Below, piece after piece: positions 25,801 to 35,996 of a DNA stretch of 64,000 nt. The notes beneath the pieces are model-generated. The model was not told the origin of the DNA and searched no databases. It saw only the letters and a list, made by a program, of their open reading frames with translations. The stretch's first letter is position 1. Each line of letters opens with the position of its first letter. Both the position numbers and the translations under genes were made by a program. Source of the stretch: Bordetella genomosp. 2 (GTDB lineage Bacteria; Pseudomonadota; Gammaproteobacteria; Burkholderiales; Burkholderiaceae_B); NCBI RefSeq assembly GCF_002261345.1, contig NZ_NEVT01000006.1, positions 620,001 to 684,000 on the forward strand, in the 5' to 3' direction.

Positions 25801-26415
25801 ATGTGCAGCACTATCGTCCAGAAGTCCGGGCCCATGGATTACATGACAGCCCTGTTTTCCAACATCGGCCGGACACGCCAAGCCAGCATCGCGCGTGACG
25901 ACGACGCCATCAACGCGCGCCCGCTGGCCATCCATTGCTTCGGCGACACACCCGCGATGGACCGCTTCCACTGGGGTTACGCGCCCAGCTGGTGGAAACG
26001 GCGCCCTGTCATGAACGCGCGCCTGGCCGCCCTGCTACGCGGCTCCGCCGTGTGGCGGCCATTACTGGGACAGCGCGTGCTGGTGCCCGCTGACGGCTGG
26101 TATCAGCCCATCGGCGCCGACCCGACCGCCAGCCGGTATATCCGCTCTCTCGATGGCAAGCCCATCTACATCGCCGCCCTCACCGCCTGGCGCCCCGGCA
26201 ACCAGCATGGCGAACAAGACGGGCTGGCGATCGTCACCGACGATATCGCCGACGCCCGCAGCGCGGGCCACGTCCGGCCGGTGGTGCTGCCGGTCCAGGC
26301 TGCGCTGGCTTGGGTCGATCCTTCCACCCCGATCATCAACGCGCTGGAACTGGCCTGCACGCCCTGGATGGAATCCACGTTCCAGTGGCAGCCGGCGACC
26401 GCCACCTTGCAATAG
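25801..26415 (+). CDS. SOS response-associated peptidase (SRAP/YedK/HMCES family), altered active site
   Basis: 204-residue protein of the SRAP family, which crosslinks to abasic sites in single-stranded DNA through Cys2 exposed after removal of Met1. Cys2 (MCSTIVQ) is present, as are WGYAPSWWKRRPVMNARL (conserved Asn), ADGWYQP and the His in AGHVRPVVLP. The family normally has Glu in the ADGWxEW motif; here it is Gln (YQP), which removes the catalytic acid that assists crosslink formation and reversal. The start ATG 25801 is fixed by Cys2 and has GGGAG 5 nt upstream. Divergent from canonical YedK, it may be a specialised or inactive paralogue. Confidence 0.82.
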   Translation: MCSTIVQKSGPMDYMTALFSNIGRTRQASIARDDDAINARPLAIHCFGDTPAMDRFHWGYAPSWWKRRPVMNARLAALLRGSAVWRPLLGQRVLVPADGWYQPIGADPTASRYIRSLDGKPIYIAALTAWRPGNQHGEQDGLAIVTDDIADARSAGHVRPVVLPVQAALAWVDPSTPIINALELACTPWMESTFQWQPATATLQ

Positions 26416-26460
26416 CGCGAAGCGCCGTCGCCCCGCAAAGGGGCGACGCGGCGGACGGGA

Positions 26461-26541
26461 TCAATGCCTGGGCGGAAAATCGCCGGGCCAGTCCATATCG
26501 TCGCCCTGGACTCCCGACACGATGTCGGCGCATACACTCAT
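26461..26541 (-). CDS. Possible 26-residue small protein
   Basis: Reads MSVCADIVSGVQGDDMDWPG and ends DFPPRH. The case rests on an ideal AAGGAG 6 nt before ATG 26541 and on composition (acidic middle, single Cys). It is too short for family assignment. It lies on the opposite strand between the SRAP gene and a GNAT remnant. A chance ribosome-binding motif remains possible. Confidence 0.35.
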   Translation of the reverse strand: MSVCADIVSGVQGDDMDWPGDFPPRH

Positions 26542-26587
26542 CGCTATCTCCTTGTGAAGTCCTACGCGATGATGTCGCTCGCAAGCC

Positions 26588-26858
26588 ATGTGCCCGACGC
26601 GCCCGCGTCCCAGCCGGAATTCCACACCGTGGCTGGCGCTGCGGCCTCTGCAATTGGGCGACGCGCCCGCCATCCAGCGGATATTTCCCAATGCTGGACG
26701 ATGCGCCCGTGTGCGCAGCCGGCGCAGCTGATCGGCATGATCTGATGGACGACTCGCAAAACCAACGAGGCTTCTGGCTAGATCCGCGCTGGCGCGGCCA
26801 GGGACTCATGCGCGAGCCTGTTGCGCGCCGCCGCACGGCCCCCCCCGCCCGCGCTTAA
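26588..26858 (+). pseudogene. Remnant of a GNAT-family acetyltransferase
   Basis: Three pieces of one RimJ/RimL-type GNAT survive in different frames. The N-terminal part runs from ATG 26588, with WLALRPLQLGDAPAIQRIFP. A short central piece AQLIGMI follows near 26723-26743. The acetyl-CoA-binding part NQRGFWLDPRWRGQGLM lies at about 26757-26811. Roughly half the gene is missing between the first two pieces, and a one-base shift separates the last two. The region after GQGLM degenerates into Arg/Pro-rich sequence that ends at 26858. It cannot make a functional enzyme. Confidence 0.75.
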
Positions 26859-26884
26859 AGAAAAGCGGCGCGCTGCGGCAACCG

Positions 26885-27241
26885 TCAGGCGGCCATTCTG
26901 AGGTGGCGCTTCGAGATGGGCGCGGGGCGCAGCAAGCTGCTGGGCACGTCGTCGACGAATTCCGCGGGCTCGCAGCGCACACTGACCTGGCCCGGCAGGA
27001 TCCAGCTCTTGCCGCCCCGGCACTCGGTCACCTGCAGGCGCTGCGCCAGGCGCAGGGCGTCCAATTCGGCCCGGTCGCGACCCGGCCGGACCATATCGCA
27101 GAAGCGCGTGAAACTGAACGTGTGGGCGCCCTCGCGCGCGATCACATCCACGCAACCACGAAACTCCCCGAAATCGACTTCATGCACCCGCGGACGGATG
27201 GAATAGCTCACCCTGGAAGCAAAGGCGGAAAAAGTATCCAT
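26885..27241 (-). CDS. Hypothetical protein (118 aa)
   Basis: 118 residues from ATG 27241 (MDTFSAFASRVSYSIRPRV), with GGGAG 8 nt upstream. A short beta-rich core can be imagined around VDFGEFRGCVDVIAREGAHTFSFTRFCDM. The C-terminal half has LRLAQRLQVTECRGGKSWILPGQ and a basic tail. Three to four Cys residues occur without a metal-site pattern. No signal peptide or membrane helix. I recognise no family. It is isolated, with a GNAT remnant on its 3' side. Confidence 0.6.
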   Translation of the reverse strand: MDTFSAFASRVSYSIRPRVHEVDFGEFRGCVDVIAREGAHTFSFTRFCDMVRPGRDRAELDALRLAQRLQVTECRGGKSWILPGQVSVRCEPAEFVDDVPSSLLRPAPISKRHLRMAA

Positions 27242-27407
27242 GGCTTGATCTCCCTGATGAAGTACTACGATTCCAGGGTAGAGCAAAAACATGGCGTCGC
27301 CGCGCCTGCCTTGCAATCTTTGAAGACGATTACCCAGGGGTTACAGAAATCCATAATTGACTACATCCCCGGGGTCGGGACAGCGAAAAGGTGACGGAAC
27401 GCCGGCC

Positions 27408-28490
27408 TCAGCGCTGGCGGGGGGTATCGTCGCCTGAAGCGGCTTGGCCAAAATCCGAGGTGAAGAGATCCCAGCAAGCGATGAACAAGGCCGCCACCAG
27501 CGGGCCGATGACAAAGCCGTTCAGGCCGAACAACGCCATGCCGCCCAGCGTGGAGATCAGCACTACATAATCGGGCAGTTTGGTGTCTTTGCCCACCAGT
27601 AGCGGGCGCAGCACGTTGTCGACCATGCCGATCACCAGCACGCCGTACAGGATCAGCGTCACGCCTTGCCAGATCGCGCCGGTGACCAGAAAGTACACTG
27701 CCACCGGCAGCCAGATGAGCCCCGCGCCGATCGCCGGCAACAACGACAGGAAAGCCATCACGACGCCCCACAGCACGGGGCCCTGGATGCCGAGTATGTA
27801 GAAGATCACGCCGCCCAGCGCGCCCTGCACGGCCGCCACGGCAATGTTGCCCTTGACGGTGGCGCGGATGACGGTAGTGAACTTGCGCAACAGGTGCATC
27901 TTGTGCCCCTCGCTGAGCGGAATCGCGGCGCGCAGGCGCGCCGACAGCAGCGAGCCATCGCGCAGCAGGAAGAACAGCAAATAGAGCATGATGCCGAAGC
28001 TGACCAGGAACTGGAAAGTGTCCTGCCCGATATTGAATGCCTGCGTGGCCAGGAATTGGCTGCCCTGCATCACGCCCGCGGTCAGCTTGTCCTGCAGGCT
28101 GGTGATGTCGGCCAGGCCGAACCGCGACAGCATGTCATGCAGCGACGGCGGCAGCGCATCGAGCACCTGCTGGAAGTACAGACCGAAATTCAGGCTGCCG
28201 GACTTGACGCGCTGGTAGAGGTTGGCGCCTTCCTGCACCAGCGACCCGGTGATGAAAGTCACCGGCACGATCACCACCAGCAGCACCAGCACCAGCGAGA
28301 TCAGCGCGGCCAGGTTGCGCCGCTTGACCAGCTTGGCGGCAATGCGCCGGTGGACCGGAGCGAAGATGATGGCCAGGATCGCCCCCCAGAACACGGCCCC
28401 GTAGAACGGCCACAGCACCCAGCCGAAAGCGACCGATACCACCACCAGCAACAACAGGAAAATGCGGTAATGCAGGGTAGAGCCGTTCAT
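27408..28490 (-). CDS. AI-2E family transporter (PerM/YdiK-like permease)
   Basis: 360-residue integral membrane protein of the AI-2E (UPF0118) family; members export or exchange small molecules or ions, and the AI-2 role applies only to TqsA. It has paired N-terminal helices (FLLLLVVVSVAFGWVLWPFYGAVFWGAILAIIF), a long extracytoplasmic region at about 80-150, then six helices. These include the motifs LLPAIGAGLIWLPVAVYFL, DNVLRPLLVGKDTKLPDYVVLISTLGGMALFG and GFVIGPLVAALF, which are the family signature. Start ATG 28490 was chosen over 28529 because the protein then begins just before the first helix. Confidence 0.85.
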   Translation of the reverse strand: MNGSTLHYRIFLLLLVVVSVAFGWVLWPFYGAVFWGAILAIIFAPVHRRIAAKLVKRRNLAALISLVLVLLVVIVPVTFITGSLVQEGANLYQRVKSGSLNFGLYFQQVLDALPPSLHDMLSRFGLADITSLQDKLTAGVMQGSQFLATQAFNIGQDTFQFLVSFGIMLYLLFFLLRDGSLLSARLRAAIPLSEGHKMHLLRKFTTVIRATVKGNIAVAAVQGALGGVIFYILGIQGPVLWGVVMAFLSLLPAIGAGLIWLPVAVYFLVTGAIWQGVTLILYGVLVIGMVDNVLRPLLVGKDTKLPDYVVLISTLGGMALFGLNGFVIGPLVAALFIACWDLFTSDFGQAASGDDTPRQR

Positions 28491-28556
28491 GTTTGATCCC
28501 GTGCGCGGCGGCGGCCGCGTGAGGCGCAATTGTACAAAGCCGGCATTGCAGGCGGG

Positions 28557-29249
28557 TCAATCCGCCGGCCCGGACGACAGGGCGGCCCGCGCCCGGCCCA
28601 CGGCCGCCGCATGGCTGTTCAATGCGCCCAGCAGGCGGTTCAGCTCCCGTTGCACGGAAGGATCGCGCACGGCCGCCGCATCGGCGCTCACCAGCATCTG
28701 GTCGCGATGCGCGGCGATGAAATCCGCGGCGCGCAAAGCGTCGCCCAGCGCCGCCTCGGCGATCGCGAACCAGCCATCGAGCCGTCCCGCCTCGGCCGTC
28801 ACGAACCGCTCATAGGCCTGCGCGTAGAGCGGCTGCAGGTCGACCGGCTGCTCGAGCTCGGCGCGCGCGGCGCCGGCTTGCGCCAACGCCTCGTGCAGGG
28901 CCGTGCGCGCCTGGGCCAGCGCCTGCTGGTCGTCCCGCAGCGCAGCGCGACGCGCCTGCAGCTGGGCCACCGAATGCAACTGTTCATGCTCGATCGCCTG
29001 ATGCAGCGTCCGCCTGGCCGCCCGCGCCGCGACCTGGAAGTCGGCCAGCACCGCGTAATGTTCCGCATAGTCGCCGAAAGCGTCGCGCTGCGCCTCGTCC
29101 GCCGCCGGCAAGCCGGCGTCCGGCGCCGCCAGCGCCCGCGCACTCAGCCATTGCATGAAGGCGGCGCGCTCTTCGGGCTCTTTATTGACACAGCCGACCA
29201 GCAGCAGCCCGGCCAGCAGCAGCAAGATGAATCGGCATACAGCCCGCAT
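28557..29249 (-). CDS. DUF3053-family lipoprotein (YiaF-like)
   Basis: 230 residues. The signal sequence MRAVCRFILLLLAGLLLVGC ends in a lipobox, so the mature protein is an anchored lipoprotein. The mature part is almost entirely helical, with long Ala/Glu/Arg/Gln-rich stretches (LHQAIEHEQLHSVAQLQAR and following) suggestive of coiled coil. E. coli YiaF is the familiar member; the function is unknown. ATG 29249 has GGAGGG just upstream, which decides against the much longer open frame. It lies 66 bp upstream of the AI-2E-type permease gene in the same direction. Confidence 0.75.
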   Translation of the reverse strand: MRAVCRFILLLLAGLLLVGCVNKEPEERAAFMQWLSARALAAPDAGLPAADEAQRDAFGDYAEHYAVLADFQVAARAARRTLHQAIEHEQLHSVAQLQARRAALRDDQQALAQARTALHEALAQAGAARAELEQPVDLQPLYAQAYERFVTAEAGRLDGWFAIAEAALGDALRAADFIAAHRDQMLVSADAAAVRDPSVQRELNRLLGALNSHAAAVGRARAALSSGPAD

Positions 29250-29437
29250 GGGTCCCTCCAGGTTGCCGGGCTCCCGCGGCGGCGAGCCCGGCCGGTTCGG
29301 AACCTTACCGCAAGTGCGCGCGCCGAAATAGCGCTTATAGGAATTGTTGCCTCGGAAGCGATATGTGACATGGCTGTGGCGCCTGTCCCGCCATGCCCTA
29401 CAATGCGCGCAAGCCAACCCGCCAGTCCTTTGCCCCC

Positions 29438-29815
29438 ATGAATTCCGACTCCCATACGGCCGCCGATGCCGATGCCCAGGAACCCTGGGGCCATGCCCAC
29501 CCGGAGTGCCGCGGCGCCAACGCTTTCCTGTTCTTCACGTCCGACCTGGCGCGCACGGTGAACCAGGCGCTGGCCAACGCGCCCCTGGACGATGCCGCGC
29601 TGGCCGGCGCTCAACGCGCGGTCGACGCCCTGGTGCAGCGCTACGTCGATATCCAGGCCGCACCGGCGGCATTCAACGGCCAGCGCATCCGCCTGAAGCT
29701 CGAGAAGGCTCCCGGCGCCGCCCCACAGGTCGCCCTGGAAATGTCGCCCGACCTGGAAGACCAGATCATCGAAGCGCAGCGCCTGGCCCACCAGCAGGCC
29801 GCCCTGCGCCGCTGA
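29438..29815 (+). CDS. Hypothetical protein (125 aa)
   Basis: Starts MNSDSHTAADADAQEPWGHAHPECRGANAFLFF. After an acidic, flexible N-terminus the sequence is regular, with DALVQRYVDIQAAPAAFNGQRIRLKLEKAPG and a helical C-terminus DLEDQIIEAQRLAHQQAALRR. No signal peptide or membrane segment and no recognised domain. Codon use is typical of the neighbours, which supports it being real. A perfect promoter for the next gene lies 35 bp beyond its stop. Confidence 0.6.
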   Translation: MNSDSHTAADADAQEPWGHAHPECRGANAFLFFTSDLARTVNQALANAPLDDAALAGAQRAVDALVQRYVDIQAAPAAFNGQRIRLKLEKAPGAAPQVALEMSPDLEDQIIEAQRLAHQQAALRR

Positions 29816-30170
29816 ACCGCCGCCCTGCGGGGGGGGCAAGCGCGCGGGACTTGACATAACTCGCCCACCCCCATATAATCAATAACTTAGTGCGCAGTTT
29901 CGCTGCCAGCCGCTCGATACCACAAAACAAGGCCGGCGCCGCGCACTGACCGGGTCACAACCCTGCGAACCCGCCCCACCCGTACGGTGTCCATACCGGA
30001 ACATCGCCCCGGGCCGCCCCGCACCCAACCGGGGCCACGAAGCGCCCCGCCCGCCATCCAGCCAGGCATCCGCGACGCCACCGCCAACCGGTCGCGCCCG
30101 CCTGCCTGCGCCCCGTTCGCGAGGCGGCGCTGCATTTCCTCATAACCAGAACTCGAAGAGCGAGAAAAAC
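29816..30170 (+). other. Gene-free region with a consensus promoter and C-rich leader
   Basis: 355 bp. A consensus promoter lies at 29851-29879. From the predicted start (about 29886) to the next ATG (30171) runs a leader of about 285 nt that is strikingly rich in C (many CCCC, CGCC and ACCC blocks) and poor in ATG. No convincing coding frame or intrinsic terminator is seen in it. Confidence 0.6.
29851..29879 (+). promoter_or_regulatory. Perfect-consensus sigma-70 promoter
   Basis: TTGACA (29851-29856), exactly 17 bp, TATAAT (29874-29879): full consensus in all 12 positions with optimal spacing, rare in a GC-rich genome. It is directed at the 93-residue protein at 30171. Confidence 0.8.
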
Positions 30171-30452
30171 ATGAACAACACCATCCACCCCATCACCGCC
30201 AAGCACCTGGTGCGCCGCCGGCCGCACAGCAAGCTGGACCAGATGCCGATCCATGTCGGCGACGTGGTGCACCTGCGCCCGGCCGACGGCCCGGAAATCC
30301 GCGCCACGGTCATCTACAACGCGCCCATCAATGGCACAGTGACCTACACCACCGACATGGTGCGCCCGCACGGCGCAGGCAACGGCCCCGCCATGCGCAT
30401 CCGCTTCCGCCACGAGCACGTGCACCGGATCGAACCGCTGCGCCACGCGTAA
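30171..30452 (+). CDS. Small basic hypothetical protein (93 aa)
   Basis: Begins MNNTIHPITAKHLVRRRPHS. The core VGDVVHLRPADGPEIRATVIYNAPINGTVTYTTD looks like a small beta-barrel or KOW/SH3-like fold. The C-terminus is rich in His and Arg (MRIRFRHEHVHRIEPLRHA). No signal peptide and no named family recognised. It sits alone behind a perfect promoter and a 285-nt C-rich leader, which suggests an abundant and post-initiation-regulated product. The nearest Shine-Dalgarno match is weak (GAGCGAG). Confidence 0.6.
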   Translation: MNNTIHPITAKHLVRRRPHSKLDQMPIHVGDVVHLRPADGPEIRATVIYNAPINGTVTYTTDMVRPHGAGNGPAMRIRFRHEHVHRIEPLRHA

Positions 30453-30514
30453 GTGCGCGGCCGGCAACAGGACGCGTGATAAATTCAGCCTCATCGTCCT
30501 TTGCCGCCGCCGCC

Positions 30515-31207
30515 ATGCAGCACACGCGCTCATCCATACGCATCTGGGATCTGCCCACCCGCCTGTTCCATTGGGCCCTTGCCGCCTGTGTCATCGGCGC
30601 CTATGTCAGCGTCAAGCTGGGCGGGCTGTATATGGACTGGCATGTGCGCTTCGGGCTTGCAACGCTCGGCCTGATCGTCTTTCGCCTGCTGTGGGGCTTC
30701 GTGGGGCCGCGCTATGCGCGCTTCGCCACCTTCCTGCGCGGGCCGGCCGCCATCAAGGCGTACCTGCGCGGCGCAGCGGCGCCGGCGGGCCACAATCCGC
30801 TCGGCGCGCTATCGGTCGTGGCGCTGCTGGCCGCGCTGGGCTTCCAGGCGGTCAGCGGCCTGTTCGCCACCGACGACATCATGACGCAAGGGCCGCTCTA
30901 TGCCCGCGTCGACGAAACGGTGGCCGGCCGCTTGACGTCCTGGCACCATTCCAACGAGTGGATCATCATCGGCCTGGTCGTCCTGCACCTGGCGGCCGTG
31001 GCGTGGTACGTGGCGGTGCGGCGCAAGCGCCTGGTGCGGCCGATGATCACTGGCGATGCACGCCCGCAAGACCTGCCCGCCGCGACTTCGCCCGCCGACG
31101 ACGGCCCGGCCGTCTGGCTGCGCGCCCTGGTCGCGGCCGCCCTGGCGACGGGGCTGGTGCTATGGATACGCTCGCTGGAGATCGTGGCTGATTTCTCGTT
31201 CTCGTAG
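30515..31207 (+). CDS. Cytochrome b561 domain protein
   Basis: 230-residue membrane diheme cytochrome b of the b561/Ni-Fe-hydrogenase-b type, which carries electrons between quinol and a periplasmic partner. The opening IRIWDLPTRLFHW is the family signature and supplies the first His. Further His ligands are in MDWHVRFGLA, TSWHHSNEWIIIGL and VVLHLAAVAW. Four helices form the core and a fifth lies at the C-terminus (residues about 205-222). ATG 30515 is favoured over GTG 30476 because family proteins begin close to the signature. It converges with the cytochrome c' gene, a frequent partner. Confidence 0.88.
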   Translation: MQHTRSSIRIWDLPTRLFHWALAACVIGAYVSVKLGGLYMDWHVRFGLATLGLIVFRLLWGFVGPRYARFATFLRGPAAIKAYLRGAAAPAGHNPLGALSVVALLAALGFQAVSGLFATDDIMTQGPLYARVDETVAGRLTSWHHSNEWIIIGLVVLHLAAVAWYVAVRRKRLVRPMITGDARPQDLPAATSPADDGPAVWLRALVAAALATGLVLWIRSLEIVADFSFS

Positions 31208-31232
31208 CCCGCGCCGCAACGGCGCATGGGCA

Positions 31233-31264
31233 AAAAAAACGGCACCGTGCGGTGCCGTTTTTAT
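31233..31264. terminator. Bidirectional intrinsic terminator between cytochrome b561 and c' genes
   Basis: Perfect stem AAACGGCACC / GGTGCCGTTT with a 4-nt loop, an A run before and a T run after, so it can stop transcription from both convergent genes. Confidence 0.85.
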
Positions 31265-31278
31265 TGCTGCCACGCCGC

Positions 31279-31737
31279 TTATTTCTTCTTGCGATAGGAA
31301 TCGTGGCAGGCCTTGCAGCTTGCGCCCACGTCGCCGAACGCTGCGCGCAGCTGCCCCAGGTCGCCCGAGTCGGCGGCGGCCGACAGCTTGGCCATGTTCT
31401 CCTTGAAGCGGTCCTGCTTCTGCTTGAAGCCGGCCGCATCGCTCCAGACTTCGGGCAGAGCATCGCCGCCTTCGGTGCCGGGGCCGAACCCGGCCCAGGG
31501 CAGCTCGGACAGCGTGGCCAGGATCTGCACGTTGGCCTTGATCTGTGCCGCGTCGTATGGCGCCTGGCCCTTGACCACCGGCTGCATGCGGCCGAAGTGG
31601 GAAGCCATCAGCGTCAGCGCCGACTGCCGGTACTTGATGGCGTCGGCGGGCTTGGCGAACTGCGCCTGGGACGCCGTGGACCACAGCGACATCACGCTGA
31701 AACAGGCCGCGGCGGCCAGCAAGGGGAACTGCTTCAT
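31279..31737 (-). CDS. Cytochrome c' (class II c-type cytochrome)
   Basis: Periplasmic four-helix-bundle cytochrome, 152 residues. The signal peptide MKQFPLLAAAACFSVMSLWS ends near SQAQ. The heme-binding motif CKACH lies close to the C-terminus, as required for class II. Also typical are YRQSALTLMASHFGRM near the mature N-terminus and WSDAAGFKQKQDRFKENM. Cytochromes c' bind NO and CO and help resist nitrosative stress. Start ATG 31737 has GGAGA 6 nt upstream. It is convergent with the cytochrome b561 gene. Confidence 0.9.
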   Translation of the reverse strand: MKQFPLLAAAACFSVMSLWSTASQAQFAKPADAIKYRQSALTLMASHFGRMQPVVKGQAPYDAAQIKANVQILATLSELPWAGFGPGTEGGDALPEVWSDAAGFKQKQDRFKENMAKLSAAADSGDLGQLRAAFGDVGASCKACHDSYRKKK

Positions 31738-31799
31738 GAAGGATCTCCCGGTAGGTACGACAAGACCGGCGCCGCGACAGACGGCGCCGGCAGTGCCGA

Positions 31800-33952
<2,153 letters not shown>

Positions 33953-33974
33953 GCGGCCGGGCCGCGCCGCCGCC

Positions 33975-34796
33975 TCAGAGCGCGAAGGCCTGCCAGGCCT
34001 TCGCCAGCATGTACGCCGCCAGCGCGAACAGCAGGCAGGCGAATACCCGCTTCAAGGTCGCAACCGGCAGGCGATGCGCCATGTGCGCGCCGGCCGGCGC
34101 GGTGAGCACGCTGGTGGCGACCAGGGCCAGCAGCGCCGGCCAGTAGATGTATCCCAGCATGCCGGGGTACGTCGCCGCGCCCTGGTTCAGGCCCGACACC
34201 ACATAGCCGACGCTGTTGGCCAGCGCGATGGGAAAGCCCAGCGCCGCCGAAGTCGATACCGCGGCGTGCAGCGCCACGTTGCACCACACCATGAACGGCA
34301 CCGACAGAAACCCGCCGCCCGCGCCGACCAGCCCGGACAGGAAACCGATGCCGGCGCCCACCGCCGTGGTGCCCGCCACGCCGGGCATCTGGCGCGACGG
34401 CTTGGGTTTCTTGTTGCGCAGCATGCTCCACGCCGAATAGCCGACGAAGACGGCGAAGAACAAGGACAGCCAGGCCGTGCTCAGCGCCGCGAACACGGCG
34501 CCGCCGGCCAACAGGCCGCCGAGGATGATGCCCGGCGCCATGGCGAACACGATCTTCCATTGGATCGTGCCCTTGCGCTGGTGGGCGCGCACGCTGGAAA
34601 TGGAAGTGAAGAGGATGGACGTCATCGACGTGGCGATGGCGGCGTGCACCACCAGGTCCTGCGGCATGCCCTTCCAGGCGAACAGCATGGTCAGGAACGG
34701 CACCAGCAACATGCCCCCGCCGATGCCCAGCAGGCCGGCCGCGAAACCCACCACGGCACCCAGCGCCAGCAGGCAAACCAACAACGTTACATCCAC
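33975..34796 (-). CDS. TauE/SafE (TSUP) family sulfite/organosulfonate exporter
   Basis: 273-residue membrane protein of the TSUP family with two repeated halves. Each half has its Gly-rich motif: GLLGIGGGMLLVPFL near residue 20 and SGLVGAGGGFLSVPFM near 160. About eight helices. Members export sulfite, sulfoacetate or related anions or take up sulfur compounds; the exact cargo here is open. Start GTG 34796 was selected because GGAG lies 8 nt upstream and the first helix begins at once (VTLLVCLLALGAVVGFAAG). It lies 62 bp downstream of mnmA in the same direction. Confidence 0.87.
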   Translation of the reverse strand: MDVTLLVCLLALGAVVGFAAGLLGIGGGMLLVPFLTMLFAWKGMPQDLVVHAAIATSMTSILFTSISSVRAHQRKGTIQWKIVFAMAPGIILGGLLAGGAVFAALSTAWLSLFFAVFVGYSAWSMLRNKKPKPSRQMPGVAGTTAVGAGIGFLSGLVGAGGGFLSVPFMVWCNVALHAAVSTSAALGFPIALANSVGYVVSGLNQGAATYPGMLGYIYWPALLALVATSVLTAPAGAHMAHRLPVATLKRVFACLLFALAAYMLAKAWQAFAL

Positions 34797-34858
34797 TTCG
34801 CTCTCCTCTTGGTAATGAAACAGGTCCGGACCGCCGCCCCCTCCCCGGGGCGGCCTGG

Positions 34859-35989
34859 TCAGGCAATGATGCCGCCGCCCAGACAGATGTCGCCGTCGTA
34901 CAGCACCGCCGACTGCCCGGGCGTCACCGCCCACTGCGGCTGGCCGAAAGATAGCTCGAAAGCGCCGTCGTGGCCGGCGCCCTGCAGCATACAGGCTGCG
35001 TCGGCCTGCCGATAGCGCGTTTTGGCTCCATAGCCGCCCGTCGCGGGCGGCCGGCCGGCCACCCAGCTGGCGTCCAGCGCGCGCAGCCGGGCGGACAGCA
35101 GCCAGGGGTGGTCGTGGCCTTGCACCACATAAAGCACGTTGTTCTTCAGGTCCTTGCGGGCGACATACCAGGCGTCGGCGGTGCCGTCATCGCGCTGGCG
35201 GCCCTTGACGCCGCCGATGCCCAGCCCCTTGCGCTGGCCCAGCGTATAGAACGACAGGCCGTGGTGGCGCCCCACCCGCCGGCCTTCCGGGGTGAGGATA
35301 TCGCCCGGCTCGGTGGGCAGGTAGCGGTTCAGGAATTCCCGGAACGGCCGCTCGCCGATAAAGCAGATACCGGTGGAATCCTTCTTGGCGGCGTTGTGCA
35401 GGCCGATCTCGTGGGCGATGCGGCGCACCTCGGTCTTGTGGAGCTCGCCCAGCGGGAACAGGGTGCGCGACAGCTGTGCCTGGTTCAGGCGGTGCAGGAA
35501 ATAGCTCTGGTCCTTGGAGGCATCCAGCGCCTTGAGCAACTGGTACTCGCGCCCGTGCGGCCCGGCGATGGCGCGTACCCGCGCATAGTGCCCGGTGGCG
35601 ATGTGCTCGGCGCCGAGCGTCATGGCGTGGTCCAGGAATGCCTTGAACTTGATCTCGGCGTTGCACAGCACGTCGGGGTTGGGCGTGCGGCCGGCGGAAT
35701 ATTCGCGCAGGAACTCCGCGAAGACGCGGTCCTTGTACTCGGCGGCGAAATTGACGTATTCGAAATCCACGCCGACCACGTCGGCCACGCTGGCCGCGTC
35801 GAGCAGGTCCTGGCGCGTGGAGCAGTATTCGGAATCGTCGTCGTCTTCCCAGTTCTTCATGAACAGGCCGACGACCTCGTAGCCTTGCTGCTTGAGCAGC
35901 CAGGCGGTGACGGAGGAATCCACGCCGCCCGACATGCCGACGACGACGCGGCCCTTGCCGGAGGATGAACGGGGCGTTACGGAAAACAT
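34859..35989 (-). CDS. mnmA: tRNA-specific 2-thiouridylase
   Basis: Makes the 2-thio group at U34 of Lys, Glu and Gln tRNAs from the TusE-relayed persulfide with ATP. It has 376 residues. The PP-loop is SGGVDSS (20-26). The catalytic Cys109 is in [12 protein letters not shown] and the partner Cys209 in [12 protein letters not shown], both intact. [18 protein letters not shown] and [15 protein letters not shown] are family blocks. Upstream neighbour is a LysR gene in the same direction, 8 bp away, so they may share a transcript. Confidence 0.96.
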   Translation of the reverse strand: MFSVTPRSSSGKGRVVVGMSGGVDSSVTAWLLKQQGYEVVGLFMKNWEDDDDSEYCSTRQDLLDAASVADVVGVDFEYVNFAAEYKDRVFAEFLREYSAGRTPNPDVLCNAEIKFKAFLDHAMTLGAEHIATGHYARVRAIAGPHGREYQLLKALDASKDQSYFLHRLNQAQLSRTLFPLGELHKTEVRRIAHEIGLHNAAKKDSTGICFIGERPFREFLNRYLPTEPGDILTPEGRRVGRHHGLSFYTLGQRKGLGIGGVKGRQRDDGTADAWYVARKDLKNNVLYVVQGHDHPWLLSARLRALDASWVAGRPPATGGYGAKTRYRQADAACMLQGAGHDGAFELSFGQPQWAVTPGQSAVLYDGDICLGGGIIA

Positions 35990-35996
35990 GATGGCG

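Noticed and set aside
29888-29950. A short GTG-started leader peptide after the consensus promoter
   Set aside because: No ribosome site and no codon pattern linking it to a pathway.
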